The notes below the pieces were generated by a model, which was given only the letters and a program-made list of their open reading frames with translations, did no database searches and had not been told where the DNA came from. Below are positions 17,644 through 26,506 of a stretch of DNA of 64,000 bases, piece after piece. Position numbers and translations under genes: made by a program. The stretch is from an uncultured Pseudomonadota bacterium (GTDB taxonomy: Bacteria > Pseudomonadota > Alphaproteobacteria > Rs-D84), in the NCBI GenBank assembly GCA_902762295.1, contig CACWNX010000002.1, positions 62,001 to 126,000 on the forward strand, written 5' to 3'. The first letter of the stretch is position 1, and each line of letters starts with the position of its first letter.

Positions 17644-19416
17644 ATGAAATATCAGGGCAATCTTTTTATCATATCCATGGCGGTTTTCGGCGCATATTTT
17701 GCACGTGGCGCGATTGCCGCCCAGAATGCGCCCACCGCATTTTCAACATATGGTTTGATTCAACCGGTTAACAAATATTCATCAAATCCATTTTGGAATA
17801 CGGACAGTCCGTATAATCAACGTATGCCTGTGCCGGTTTACGCAACAGGTGCGGATTTAAATACAGGCGACTGTAATCGTGTGGTTGAAACATTGGTTGC
17901 AACATACTGTGCATCACATAATTACTGTACCGATTCGCGCATAAATGATATTCGCCCAACGGTCATGGTTCAATTATCACAATTGCCCGGACATAATTTT
18001 GCAACATCGTGTGGTGGCTATATAGATTCTGTGTTTGAAAATTATCAAAAAACATACGGCAATATGTCCGCGGGGACGCTGCATTACACAACCGCCCCAA
18101 CGGTTCAGCAAACAAACACCGCACAATACAAAAATCCATTGCAACAAAAACCAAATGCATATCAAACGGGTGTTGCCGAACGCACCGCAGAACTTGAACG
18201 ACTGCAAAGGGCGACCTCCGCATCACCTGAACTGGGGCCAACCGATTTTCCAAAGACAACGGCGGATTTATCATTCACAGACCGATTGGCAAATACAACC
18301 GCCGGATATGAACCATACAAAGATTTAAATCCATACAAAACACCCCAGTTTGAAAGTGACGAAGAATTTTACGAACGATTAAAGAAATTGAATCCAACCG
18401 AGTACTGCAAACGTTTTCCAAACGATAAAACGACCTGCAAAGATAACACAAAGCAAGAAACAAATTCGGCCCCCCCCCCAACAAGTACAAGCCAAAACAC
18501 AGGTTCATACACATATGTCGACCCAGGAGTGACCCCAACCATCGAACCTGTTATCGAGCCAATTGCCGAACCTGTCGACATGCCACAATGTATCCATAAT
18601 ATTGAAAACGATTCCAAATTCCAACAATATATGACTATGGGGCTTGCCAGTGTGCGTGATTTTGATACTTGGTTACAAAACAATAAAGCAACTTTCTATG
18701 ATGCAATTGGTGGCCAAATTGTTCAACACTGCCTAAACGCAAACACTTTGTTATTGCGCGAATTCAATTCATTCTTAGACAGGGCAACAGTAATAAACAT
18801 TGTGATACCCGGACATTCCAGTGTGTCTATGCCGATATCGGACGTATTTGATTATGTAAACTTTCCGACTGCGATTTTGGTTTCTCATATTCGCAATGGA
18901 GTACCTGGCAACGATATAAAGAAAGGAGATATACGAACCGATTATTTCTTTAACGATAGTTGCGCAGATCATTCGGTTAGATTTGGCACTGATTCCAATA
19001 CGGCCGTAAACAAGGCAGGTAAAGCAGCCGCATATTCAGTTCCAACATCCGGAGGCTACACATTTTTCCTTGATATGCCGAACACAACTACAAGGGTATT
19101 TCCCGGATTATTATTGGCATCTAACAATGGATTTGGTGGTGCCGAAAATGTTGTGATTATGACGAATTATTTAGCCGCACACGAAAAAATAAAGGCATTT
19201 TCTGAAGCGTTAAACAATACCGCATGTTCGGATGACAGATTGGCAACATATATTGTAAAATTACCGGTTAACATTTCTCGTCAACAGTCTAACAACACAC
19301 CATGGTATTTATGGCTTAGCCCAGCAATTGCTTTTATAGAAGCTGCAGGTTGGCCAGAATTTTTTACAGATGTTGGTAGTGTTAAAATAATAGACGGACC
19401 ATATATTATAAAATAA
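17644..19416 (+). CDS. Exported protein of unknown function (590 residues)
   Basis: ATG at 17644 is chosen, since GGGACAGA precedes it; a TTG four codons upstream is in the same frame. Signal peptide about 1-26 (ending ARGAIAA). The mature N-terminal part contains spaced cysteines (GDCNRVVETLVATYC, HNYCTDSR). A Pro/Thr-rich linker lies near 285-315 (TIEPVIEPIAEPVDMP). The C-terminal half (from about 320) looks globular, including VINIVIPGHSSVSMPISDVFD. I recognise no domain. Its stop is one base from the next gene's start, so the two proteins are probably made together. Confidence 0.75.
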   Translation: MKYQGNLFIISMAVFGAYFARGAIAAQNAPTAFSTYGLIQPVNKYSSNPFWNTDSPYNQRMPVPVYATGADLNTGDCNRVVETLVATYCASHNYCTDSRINDIRPTVMVQLSQLPGHNFATSCGGYIDSVFENYQKTYGNMSAGTLHYTTAPTVQQTNTAQYKNPLQQKPNAYQTGVAERTAELERLQRATSASPELGPTDFPKTTADLSFTDRLANTTAGYEPYKDLNPYKTPQFESDEEFYERLKKLNPTEYCKRFPNDKTTCKDNTKQETNSAPPPTSTSQNTGSYTYVDPGVTPTIEPVIEPIAEPVDMPQCIHNIENDSKFQQYMTMGLASVRDFDTWLQNNKATFYDAIGGQIVQHCLNANTLLLREFNSFLDRATVINIVIPGHSSVSMPISDVFDYVNFPTAILVSHIRNGVPGNDIKKGDIRTDYFFNDSCADHSVRFGTDSNTAVNKAGKAAAYSVPTSGGYTFFLDMPNTTTRVFPGLLLASNNGFGGAENVVIMTNYLAAHEKIKAFSEALNNTACSDDRLATYIVKLPVNISRQQSNNTPWYLWLSPAIAFIEAAGWPEFFTDVGSVKIIDGPYIIK

Positions 19417-19417
19417 C

Positions 19418-21328
19418 ATGTGGATGAAAATTCTCTTTCTTCTTTTCCCGCTTACCGCCTTTGCGGCGGGAAATTTTCAGACAACCGAAGAAATTTTGGC
19501 ATCACTGCAACCGGCAGACACAACATGTTCAACAAACGCATTTGCAAACGCACTGGCGGAAAGTGCGAACGAAATTTCTGAAAACGATTCAGAATATGAT
19601 GTGCGGCAATGGATATATGGTGTTATGCTGGCCCCCGAAACACTGGGCGAAGTGTTATCGTGTCCCGAAATCGCGGATGCCAATGACGATGATACGATTC
19701 GTTTTATGCCAATAAAATACAATTTTCCAAATGGTCGTGAAATTGTTATAAACTATGAAACACAACCCAAAGTATTAAATCAACATTTTATGCTGGCAAC
19801 CAAGACCGAATTGCCAACAAATAATCCAAATCCGGCATTATCACCCGACGACCCAAATGCAACATGGGTAAACACTGACCCGGCATGGTATGGCGTTATG
19901 GTTGTTCAGTCGGGCGGTCTGCGTAATTTTGTTGGCCCAGATAAAAACAATGTCGTGTCCCAGCAATATATCCTTGATAATATTGAACGACTTTATCCAC
20001 GCAACTCGGATGGCTGGTGTTCAACAAAAACCGGTATTGGCGCAAAAGTAAATGATTCCATGGTTCATAATGTTATTCGCAACCGCACCGCATATCACGA
20101 TGGTGATAAAAATAATTACTATATTGCCGGCGACCGCGATTTGCGTTGGATTGCCGTCACCGAAATTGCAGCCGAAGTTGTTATGGCGGTTTTAACAATG
20201 GGTGGTTCCGCCGCAGTAACCGGTGGAATAAAGGCTGCGCGCGCCGGTAAAATTATCACACGAATTGGCAAAAATATGAAAACTTTGGTAAAAATTGATA
20301 ATGTCCAAGGCTATCTGCGACATTCACTAAAGGTTGCAAAATATACCAAAGAAATAGATAACATGAATGACATGGCAAAATATATTCGTAATGTTGATAA
20401 ATTGGAAAAAACCTTGGCAAAAACCGCCAAAAATTCAAAAAAATATGATAAAGTTTTAAAACAATTGGAAAATGCCCGAAAAATAAAAACCGACAATATG
20501 TGGAAACTTGGAAAGGCGGGCAACGGCATAGACAAAGTAGATGACATAAAAAAATTAGAACAAATGATTGCCGAAAACCGCAAAGTAATTGAAGAAACAC
20601 GCAAAACTATGGCAACCATGGCAAAAACCGATAAAAATGTTGCCGAATATGTAAAACAATTTGATGCGCTGAAAGATGTGACCAAATATGTTAAAGAGTT
20701 AAAGGCATTAAAACGGGCGCGAACCGGAAATGTTTTCTCGCGCACATGGCAGGGAATAAAAAACACCGCAAAAAGTGTCAAGGCCGCAAACAGTGGTGGC
20801 AAAACATTAGACCGCGCCGCAAAAGTTGCACGCCACGGTGCAAAATCGGGCAGGGCGCGTGATTGGTTATTCCATACGACTATGCGTAATGCCGGTCGCA
20901 TAACCAAGGCAACCGAAGAAATCGCCGCCCTGGCATTTGTCCTGCAAATTGTGGGGGATTTCTTTGATTGGACCGATGTTTCAACCGATGATTTTACAAA
21001 CGGTATCAATTTACGACCATTGTTGTTGTTATCGGCAGACAACATGGATGATCAAGACAATGTTGTAAACTATGGTATGTGGATGATGTGGTCTGGGGAT
21101 TCAACCGACCCCGCCGATGACGATGCCGCATATCTGCAAGCGATGGATTTTGCACAAAAATTTTACCAAGACCTTACAGAAACACAAGATGAAACGAATC
21201 GCGATGCATGTAATGTTGATATTTATGTCGTGCGCCCAATTATTCGAAATCCCGGAACCGAACATCAACAAATCTATTGGTTGTTTATGAATGACGAACC
21301 ATGGTCAACATCAAATTCTGTCAGATAA
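19418..21328 (+). CDS. Exported protein with long helical middle region (636 residues)
   Basis: Signal peptide MWMKILFLLFPLTAFA; ATG at 19424 is an alternative start two codons in. Residues about 20-235 appear globular with few cysteines. At about 245-270 lies a Gly/Ala hydrophobic stretch (VVMAVLTMGGSAAVTGGIKAARAGK), followed by about 200 residues of Lys-rich helix with coiled-coil character. A C-terminal globular part begins near LAFVLQIVGDFFDWTDVS. The hydrophobic segment followed by a basic helical block is reminiscent of pre-toxin regions in polymorphic toxins, but no toxin domain or immunity partner is identified. No firm family assignment. Confidence 0.75.
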   Translation: MWMKILFLLFPLTAFAAGNFQTTEEILASLQPADTTCSTNAFANALAESANEISENDSEYDVRQWIYGVMLAPETLGEVLSCPEIADANDDDTIRFMPIKYNFPNGREIVINYETQPKVLNQHFMLATKTELPTNNPNPALSPDDPNATWVNTDPAWYGVMVVQSGGLRNFVGPDKNNVVSQQYILDNIERLYPRNSDGWCSTKTGIGAKVNDSMVHNVIRNRTAYHDGDKNNYYIAGDRDLRWIAVTEIAAEVVMAVLTMGGSAAVTGGIKAARAGKIITRIGKNMKTLVKIDNVQGYLRHSLKVAKYTKEIDNMNDMAKYIRNVDKLEKTLAKTAKNSKKYDKVLKQLENARKIKTDNMWKLGKAGNGIDKVDDIKKLEQMIAENRKVIEETRKTMATMAKTDKNVAEYVKQFDALKDVTKYVKELKALKRARTGNVFSRTWQGIKNTAKSVKAANSGGKTLDRAAKVARHGAKSGRARDWLFHTTMRNAGRITKATEEIAALAFVLQIVGDFFDWTDVSTDDFTNGINLRPLLLLSADNMDDQDNVVNYGMWMMWSGDSTDPADDDAAYLQAMDFAQKFYQDLTETQDETNRDACNVDIYVVRPIIRNPGTEHQQIYWLFMNDEPWSTSNSVR

Positions 21329-21398
21329 AAAACCTGTTGTTTTTTGATATATTTTCTTATAAAATATAAATAATAACTAATAATTATCGGAGGGTCAT

Positions 21399-21716
21399 AT
21401 GAAAAGATTTTTAACTGCACTCTTGGTGTTAGTCGCAACAACAATATCGGCCAACGCATACCAGGTTATGTCATCCAAAGAACTGGGCAAGGGCGATGCA
21501 CGAAATCAAAATGTTATTGTAAAATGTACAACCGATATGGGTAAGATTTCAAATCAAACATGTTCATTGCGTCGCTATATAAAGTGCAATGGCACCGGTA
21601 CAAAAAAAACCTGTAACGGATGGGGCGGATGGCGCGATTTGCGCAATCCTGAAAAGCAACATTCCGATTGGAAGACGGCGGCAAACGAATGCTGTCGCGC
21701 ATTAGGCTTAAGATAA
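21399..21716 (+). CDS. Small exported Cys-containing protein
   Basis: 105 residues, ribosome site GGAGG, signal peptide MKRFLTALLVLVATTISANA. The mature 85 residues are basic with six cysteines (VKCTTD, QTCSLRRYIKC, KTCNGWGGW, NECCRAL), suggesting disulfides. No family recognised. It lies 70 bases after the 636-residue exported protein, possibly the same unit. Confidence 0.75.
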   Translation: MKRFLTALLVLVATTISANAYQVMSSKELGKGDARNQNVIVKCTTDMGKISNQTCSLRRYIKCNGTGTKKTCNGWGGWRDLRNPEKQHSDWKTAANECCRALGLR

Positions 21717-21730
21717 GTTTGAATATAGAC

Positions 21731-21947
21731 GCAAAATAAAAAAATGTCCGAACGGACATTTTTATTTTGGTGGATGTGGGCGGATTGTAATTCCCATCCG
21801 CCTGCGTTTACACTCCGGCGACATGGGCCCCTTTCACTGCGCACGCTTCGCGTGCTTGTTCCGAACCGCGCGGTTCTCGTCCGAACATACTAATGCAAAA
21901 TAAAAAATGTCCGAACGGACATTTTTATTTTGGTGGATGTGGGCGGA
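21731..21947 (-). repeat. tRNA tail-duplication element B (behind tRNA-Val CAC)
   Basis: Reading the minus strand, the tRNA-Val 3' end and its terminator (21895-21947, 53 bp) recur almost perfectly at 21731-21784, differing by one extra T in the terminator. The 110 bp between contain a hairpin around GAACCGCGCGGTTC and the blocks GGTTCGGAACAAGC, GCGCAGTGAAAGGG and GGGAATTACA, shared with element A. The flanking tRNA tail is unrelated to A's. No ORF of substance is present. Confidence 0.7.
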
Positions 21948-22007
21948 CTCGAACCGCCGACCCCTACGATGTGAACGTAGTGCTCTAACCAACTGAGCCA
22001 CACATCC
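21931..22007 (-). tRNA. tRNA-Val (anticodon CAC)
   Basis: Acceptor GGATGTG/CACATCC, anticodon stem CTACG/CGTAG with loop TTCACAT, T arm GGCGG TTCGAGT CCGCC, encoded CCA. Confidence 0.95.
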
Positions 22008-22032
22008 AAAAATAAAACCAATTAAAAATTGG

Positions 22033-22119
22033 TGGTGGGGATAGTGGGACTTGAACCCACACGGTCGCAATGACCAAAGGATTTTAAGTCCTCAGCGTCT
22101 ACCATTCCGCCATATCCCC
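22033..22119 (-). tRNA. tRNA-Leu (anticodon TAA)
   Basis: Acceptor GGGGATA/TATCCCC, anticodon loop CTTAAAA in stem GAGGA/TCCTT, long variable arm typical of class II tRNA-Leu, encoded CCA. Confidence 0.93.
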
Positions 22120-22160
22120 GTGTGTCACAACGCGTATTCAATTCGCGCATTATGAAAATT

Positions 22161-22236
22161 TGGTGGAGCTGATGGGACTCAAACCCACGACCTCTACGAT
22201 GCGAACGTAGCGCTCTATCAACTGAGCTACAACCCC
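22161..22236 (-). tRNA. tRNA-Ala (anticodon CGC)
   Basis: Acceptor GGGGTTG with CAGCTCC (two G-U pairs), anticodon stem CTACG/CGTAG with loop TTCGCAT, T arm GTGGG TTTGAGT CCCAT, encoded CCA. Confidence 0.9.
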
Positions 22237-22248
22237 AAAACTGTTATA

Positions 22249-22333
22249 TGGTGGGCATAAGAAGACTCGAACTTCCAAGGGTCGCCCCACTAGTACCTGA
22301 AACTAGCGCGTCTACCAATTCCGCCATATGCCC
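22249..22333 (-). tRNA. tRNA-Leu (anticodon CAG)
   Basis: Acceptor GGGCATA/TATGCCC, anticodon stem CTAGT/ACTAG with loop TTCAGGT, long variable arm, encoded CCA. Confidence 0.93.
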
Positions 22334-22384
22334 AACGGCACCTGCAATATTAAACCATTGTCAACCAATTTGCAAGGGAAAAGT

Positions 22385-22480
22385 TAGGGCAGTGATCGGT
22401 TGTTAGCGATTAGTGGATAGTAGAATCTGGAATCATTTCGTAATTGTGATATTATTCCAGAAAACACTAAGCACTATTGT
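22385..22480 (-). repeat. Dispersed intergenic repeat, inverted copy
   Basis: The minus strand of 22400-22440 matches 11164-11204 over about 38 bp (ATTCCAGATTCTACTA region). TTCTGGAAT at about 22456 and ATTCCAGA at about 22424 (minus strand) can also pair into a stem. Heptad-like GTGCTTAGTG units flank it. Confidence 0.7.
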
Positions 22481-22490
22481 CACTTTTCAC

Positions 22491-22520
22491 TTGCCCCGCA
22501 TTTGTGATTTTTGATAAAAT
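22491..22520 (+). promoter_or_regulatory. Likely promoter of the 919-residue exported protein
   Basis: TTGCCC at 22491-22496 and TAAAAT at 22515-22520 with an 18 bp spacer; the -10 context equals that of the promoter at 11222-11250. Confidence 0.5.
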
Positions 22521-22531
22521 ACTTATCAGAG

Positions 22532-25291
22532 ATGAAGAAAATTCTGATTTTTACCGCATTTACGGCCTTTGCGGTCGTTGCCGTGGCGCATGCCACGGTG
22601 CGGGATGGTGGGTTTTCCGCGTCACGCGCATCATCTCAGTCGCGTTCAACAACGCTGGTTCGAACAAATACCGAACAACAATCCGTTAACCGCACGGCCA
22701 AACCAACACGTTCAACGACCAATCGCGCCGGGGCGCTGCGATTAAACAATACAATTGGACGCGCAAATCCGGCAAATGCACCAACCACAACACACAATGG
22801 GACATTTGTTGGTGTACGCAACGCATCGGCACAGGCACGCACAACAAGCACAACACGTGCCGCAACAAATGCTATTACTGAAACAAAAACTGGTGCCGCA
22901 TATACCCAGTGCAAGGCCGCATACTTTCAATGCATGGACCAGTTCTGTTTATTAAAAAACGATGATTATCGTCGCTGTTCATGCAGTAATCGCATATCGG
23001 ATTTAGTATCGGTTCGCGAAAACCTGGTTGAAACAAATGCAAAATTAAGCGAATTTACCGAAAACCTGGACATGGTCGGCATGACAGCGGCCCAGGCAAC
23101 CGCAATTCACACCGCGACCGAGGGCGAATCTGCGATTACGGCGGATGTTTCCGCGTCCAAGGCATTATTGACGGCCATCATGAATTCAATCCGTGGTGAT
23201 GATACAACGGTCAGTGGCAAATTATCCGATTTAAACAGCGTAAATTTATCATTTGATACGACAACCGTATTTGGTCTTGCCGATAATGCCCAGGCAATCG
23301 CATCATATAACGGTGCCGAATTATACAACGCGGTTTATTCTGCATGCCGGACGGCGGTCGCAAACGATTGTAATAATGCATCATTACAACGTGCGGTAAA
23401 TGCATATCTGATGACGATTGAACAAGATTGCAATACAGTGCAAAGCGCGTTACAGAAAAAACAACGCGAATTAAAAACGGCAATTCGTGAAGGGGGGGCC
23501 TTACTGGATTTGGCACGCATAGAAAATCGTCGCAAACATAATTCAGACGACATGACGACATGTATCAACAATGTTGAATCCGCAATTCTAAGTGAACAGG
23601 TATGTGGTGCAAACTATCATAAATGCCTGGACAATGGTGAATTTATTGATGTATCAACCGGCGCACCAATTGCCGGGGTCGTAAACTTCTATGAATTGGA
23701 AAACATGCTAAAATTTGACATCAACAAAGATTCCGCAGACCAGACATTGGCAAAAATCAGCAGTAATCAAAAATTCGTTAAAAATTTTGAAACCAAAACG
23801 AAAAAATTTGCCACCGATGCACTGGATAAATGTCGCGAAATTGCCGATGATGTGTGGGCTGAATACCTGGACAAGGCATTATTGGATATATATTATGCCC
23901 AGAAAGCAAAAGTGCAACAGATTAAGCAAGGTTGCTTTGACTTTATATCAAAATGCTATACTGAACGCGATACTGCGATTACGGCGGCGATGGCGACACT
24001 GATTGACGGAAACACCGAATTATCACTTATCCCCGATAAAATTGTACTGACCAAACAAATGTGTGGCGATTATGTTAAATCATGCAACAATATGTTTGAT
24101 AATGACATAATTGCAAACTATATCGCCAGCCAAACAACAACTGATACCGTCACCGCATGCCGCGCCGTCGCACAACAGTGTTTTGATAGTTTTGGGGGAA
24201 CAAATTACGAAAATTTCTATAACCCATCAAGTGGCCTGTTTGAACCGAATGTTGTCGATATGTTGGTAAATGCTGTTGCACAAGAACCCAAACAAACCGC
24301 ATTAGATTGGTTTGCATTATATGCATACGATGAAAACGGAAACAAATTGCCGGGATATAAATCAAAGTGCGCACAACGCGTTGCCGAAATTGCAAGTTGC
24401 GCCGACAAGGTAGCGCAGGTTTTCGGTGGTCTGGATGCCGTAATCGCCAAGCAGGGTAAATTGCCAACATTTGGATATTATGAATATAAGGCACCAGACA
24501 CCAACGGGCAAAACGCGTATGCGTACGGGTGGGACACATCGGATGACGATGAAATAGATTGGACAAAGTTTAAGAACCGCCGCCTGCGCCCAACAGGTGT
24601 TGCGACCGAGGTTTATAACCAAATTATTGACAGTTTATCCACACAATGTATGAATGTCCAAGGCAAATTTATAGAGGCACAATTTATTGACCACGAACGG
24701 TATGGAGCAACCGATGATTCTAATAGAAACATATGCAGGCTTGCAACAGGTACGTGTTGTCAAGACAGTACCACACATTGTAATGTTTATAATTATGACA
24801 GAAACAACTTGAATTGTTCTTATGGTTTATTTTTCTATGAGGTGGTGGGAACTGACGGGACGATTATTGTACACAGCGAAGATGTATGCCCAAAAGATTA
24901 TACGATCAGTATAGATACTAATGCGTGGGGTGCGTGTTTATGTTGGGAAAATGGAGGGCGCAGAAGTAAAAACGGACTATCTGGTACATGCATGGCCATA
25001 TTACCAACAATGAGCCAAACATATGATGCAAATTGTGATAACAGTGGAACAGAAACACAAACACCTATAAGAAAAATCTTTAATCTGGGTAGTTATGGTA
25101 ATTTATACCATCAGGTAGTTAACGATAGATCTTTTGATTATTGGTGTACACAAACAACCTCACAAAATGCCAACCAACCAAAACAACCTGGAATTTCGGC
25201 AAATAATCAGGTTTGTCCTATAGACGGTTGCGTTGACATCAATGGTGAATCACTTGTGCCACCAAATCTACCAACAGGTATATCACAATAA
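22532..25291 (+). CDS. Large exported Cys-rich protein (919 residues), CMxxxC family member
   Basis: ATG at 22532 (MKKILIFTAFTAFAVVAVAHA) begins a signal peptide; a TTG upstream is less likely. Residues about 25-125 are Arg/Thr/Asn/Ala-rich low complexity. Then comes a module (QCKAAYFQCMDQFC, RRCSCSNRI, about 130-160) that recurs at the same relative place in the protein at 45291. A long helical region with many paired cysteines follows, then a Cys-rich C-terminus (GTCCQDSTTHCNVYN, AWGACLCWENGG, SGTCMAIL). No known domain recognised. Probably an extracytoplasmic structural or adhesive protein stabilised by disulfides. An intrinsic terminator follows at once. Confidence 0.8.
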   Translation: MKKILIFTAFTAFAVVAVAHATVRDGGFSASRASSQSRSTTLVRTNTEQQSVNRTAKPTRSTTNRAGALRLNNTIGRANPANAPTTTHNGTFVGVRNASAQARTTSTTRAATNAITETKTGAAYTQCKAAYFQCMDQFCLLKNDDYRRCSCSNRISDLVSVRENLVETNAKLSEFTENLDMVGMTAAQATAIHTATEGESAITADVSASKALLTAIMNSIRGDDTTVSGKLSDLNSVNLSFDTTTVFGLADNAQAIASYNGAELYNAVYSACRTAVANDCNNASLQRAVNAYLMTIEQDCNTVQSALQKKQRELKTAIREGGALLDLARIENRRKHNSDDMTTCINNVESAILSEQVCGANYHKCLDNGEFIDVSTGAPIAGVVNFYELENMLKFDINKDSADQTLAKISSNQKFVKNFETKTKKFATDALDKCREIADDVWAEYLDKALLDIYYAQKAKVQQIKQGCFDFISKCYTERDTAITAAMATLIDGNTELSLIPDKIVLTKQMCGDYVKSCNNMFDNDIIANYIASQTTTDTVTACRAVAQQCFDSFGGTNYENFYNPSSGLFEPNVVDMLVNAVAQEPKQTALDWFALYAYDENGNKLPGYKSKCAQRVAEIASCADKVAQVFGGLDAVIAKQGKLPTFGYYEYKAPDTNGQNAYAYGWDTSDDDEIDWTKFKNRRLRPTGVATEVYNQIIDSLSTQCMNVQGKFIEAQFIDHERYGATDDSNRNICRLATGTCCQDSTTHCNVYNYDRNNLNCSYGLFFYEVVGTDGTIIVHSEDVCPKDYTISIDTNAWGACLCWENGGRRSKNGLSGTCMAILPTMSQTYDANCDNSGTETQTPIRKIFNLGSYGNLYHQVVNDRSFDYWCTQTTSQNANQPKQPGISANNQVCPIDGCVDINGESLVPPNLPTGISQ

Positions 25292-25317
25292 AAAAACGGG
25301 CGTTGTCCCGTTTTTTA
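25291..25317 (+). terminator. Intrinsic terminator
   Basis: AAAAAACGGG (25291-25300) and CCCGTTTTTT (25307-25316) pair directly after the stop codon. Confidence 0.88.
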
Positions 25318-25363
25318 CTAACCCTTGCATCGCCGTAGCCTTGGCATAGACGAGACTATCCCA

Positions 25364-26506
25364 TTAAACACTTTTCAATATATCATCTGCGATGATTTGG
25401 CTTGCGGGTTTACCTTTGTACACCCACATTTTGTCCGCCAAGGATAATTCCGCAATCATCTTGGCACGATTTGCCGGCACCACGATTTCATCCAGTGCGT
25501 TCATAATATTATCAACCGTTGCATCGCCACCAAGAAATTCCGGGAAAACCGTGCGATTCAATAATATATTTACCAATGATACCCAACGAACCCGTATCAG
25601 CAACCGCCCAATCAATGTCGTTATGCGATTCATCTTGTAGACAACAATCGCCGGTATATGCATCATTGCCAACTCTGCCGACACTGTACCACTTGCCACC
25701 AATGCAATATAGGTTTGCTTGTACAGTTCATACCGTGCCGTTGAATCAACCAGTTCGGGTTTAATTGGCCAATCTTGAACCGCATTTTTCACATATTCAC
25801 GCGTTGTTTCCACAACCGGAATTGCAAATTTATATCCGCGATAGTCACATGAATTTATCGCAACAACCACATCACGAAAAAGTGGCATTAAACGGCGAAC
25901 CTCGGACATGCGACTGCCGGGAACCAGAGTGATAATTTTATTGGTCGTTTTGGGTTGCTTTTCGGACAAAGATTCCATTATGTTTTCGGCAATCGGATGC
26001 CCAACCGCAACAGTGTCCAAATCATATTTAGTAAAATACGGGACTTCAAAATCAAAAAACGCATAAAGTTTATCAAATGTCCGGGCATATTTCTTGGCGC
26101 GCCCCGGACGCCACGCCCAAACCTGGGGCGCAACAATATGATAAAACCGCAATCCGCGTGCAACCATATCTGCACCCGCCCGCGACCGACGCAATTTTTT
26201 TATAACCGACCGCGCAAAACCCGGTGAATCAACCGTTAAAACTAAATCAGGTTTTTCATTTATTATCGCATTTACCGTTTCACGAATCCGACGCGACAAT
26301 GTGCGTGCATGTAATGCGACTTCTACTATCCCCATTACCGACAAATCCGACATCGGGAACAACGATTTTAACCCGCATGCCGTCATATTTTCGCCACCGA
26401 TTCCAACAAATTCAGTATTTTTCATACGCGCCATCACACGGGCGGCTAAAACATCACCCGAAACTTCACCGGCAATAATAAAGATTTTTTTTGTTTTATT
26501 CTGCAT
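25364..26506 (-). CDS. lpxB: Lipid-A-disaccharide synthase
   Basis: Condenses UDP-2,3-diacylglucosamine with lipid X to form the lipid A disaccharide at the inner membrane face. ATG at 26506 (MQNKTKKIFIIAGEVSGD) overlaps the lpxA end by 11 bases; a longer frame inside lpxA is not needed. 380 residues. Family motifs are present: AGEVSGDVLAARVM, GIGGENM, SVMGIVEV, HIVAPQVWAW, LVPGSRMSEVRRLMP and a C-terminal QTYIALVASGTVSAELAM nucleotide-sugar site. Complete length. Confidence 0.97.
   Translation of the reverse strand: MQNKTKKIFIIAGEVSGDVLAARVMARMKNTEFVGIGGENMTACGLKSLFPMSDLSVMGIVEVALHARTLSRRIRETVNAIINEKPDLVLTVDSPGFARSVIKKLRRSRAGADMVARGLRFYHIVAPQVWAWRPGRAKKYARTFDKLYAFFDFEVPYFTKYDLDTVAVGHPIAENIMESLSEKQPKTTNKIITLVPGSRMSEVRRLMPLFRDVVVAINSCDYRGYKFAIPVVETTREYVKNAVQDWPIKPELVDSTARYELYKQTYIALVASGTVSAELAMMHIPAIVVYKMNRITTLIGRLLIRVRWVSLVNILLNRTVFPEFLGGDATVDNIMNALDEIVVPANRAKMIAELSLADKMWVYKGKPASQIIADDILKSV

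Larger units (their letters stand above)
21717..22531. other. tRNA cluster and repeat region
   Basis: Contains element B, four minus-strand tRNA genes, a dispersed repeat and the promoter of the 919-residue gene. No protein gene is supported; frames here read through tRNA sequence. Confidence 0.8.

Noticed and set aside
21514..22070. Several minus-strand frames of 60-90 residues
   Set aside because: They translate tRNA-Val, tRNA-Leu and the tail-duplication element and lack ribosome sites.
22385..22480. Short repeats near the tRNA cluster as a CRISPR
   Set aside because: Units are degenerate heptads without spacers of constant length, and no cas gene is near.
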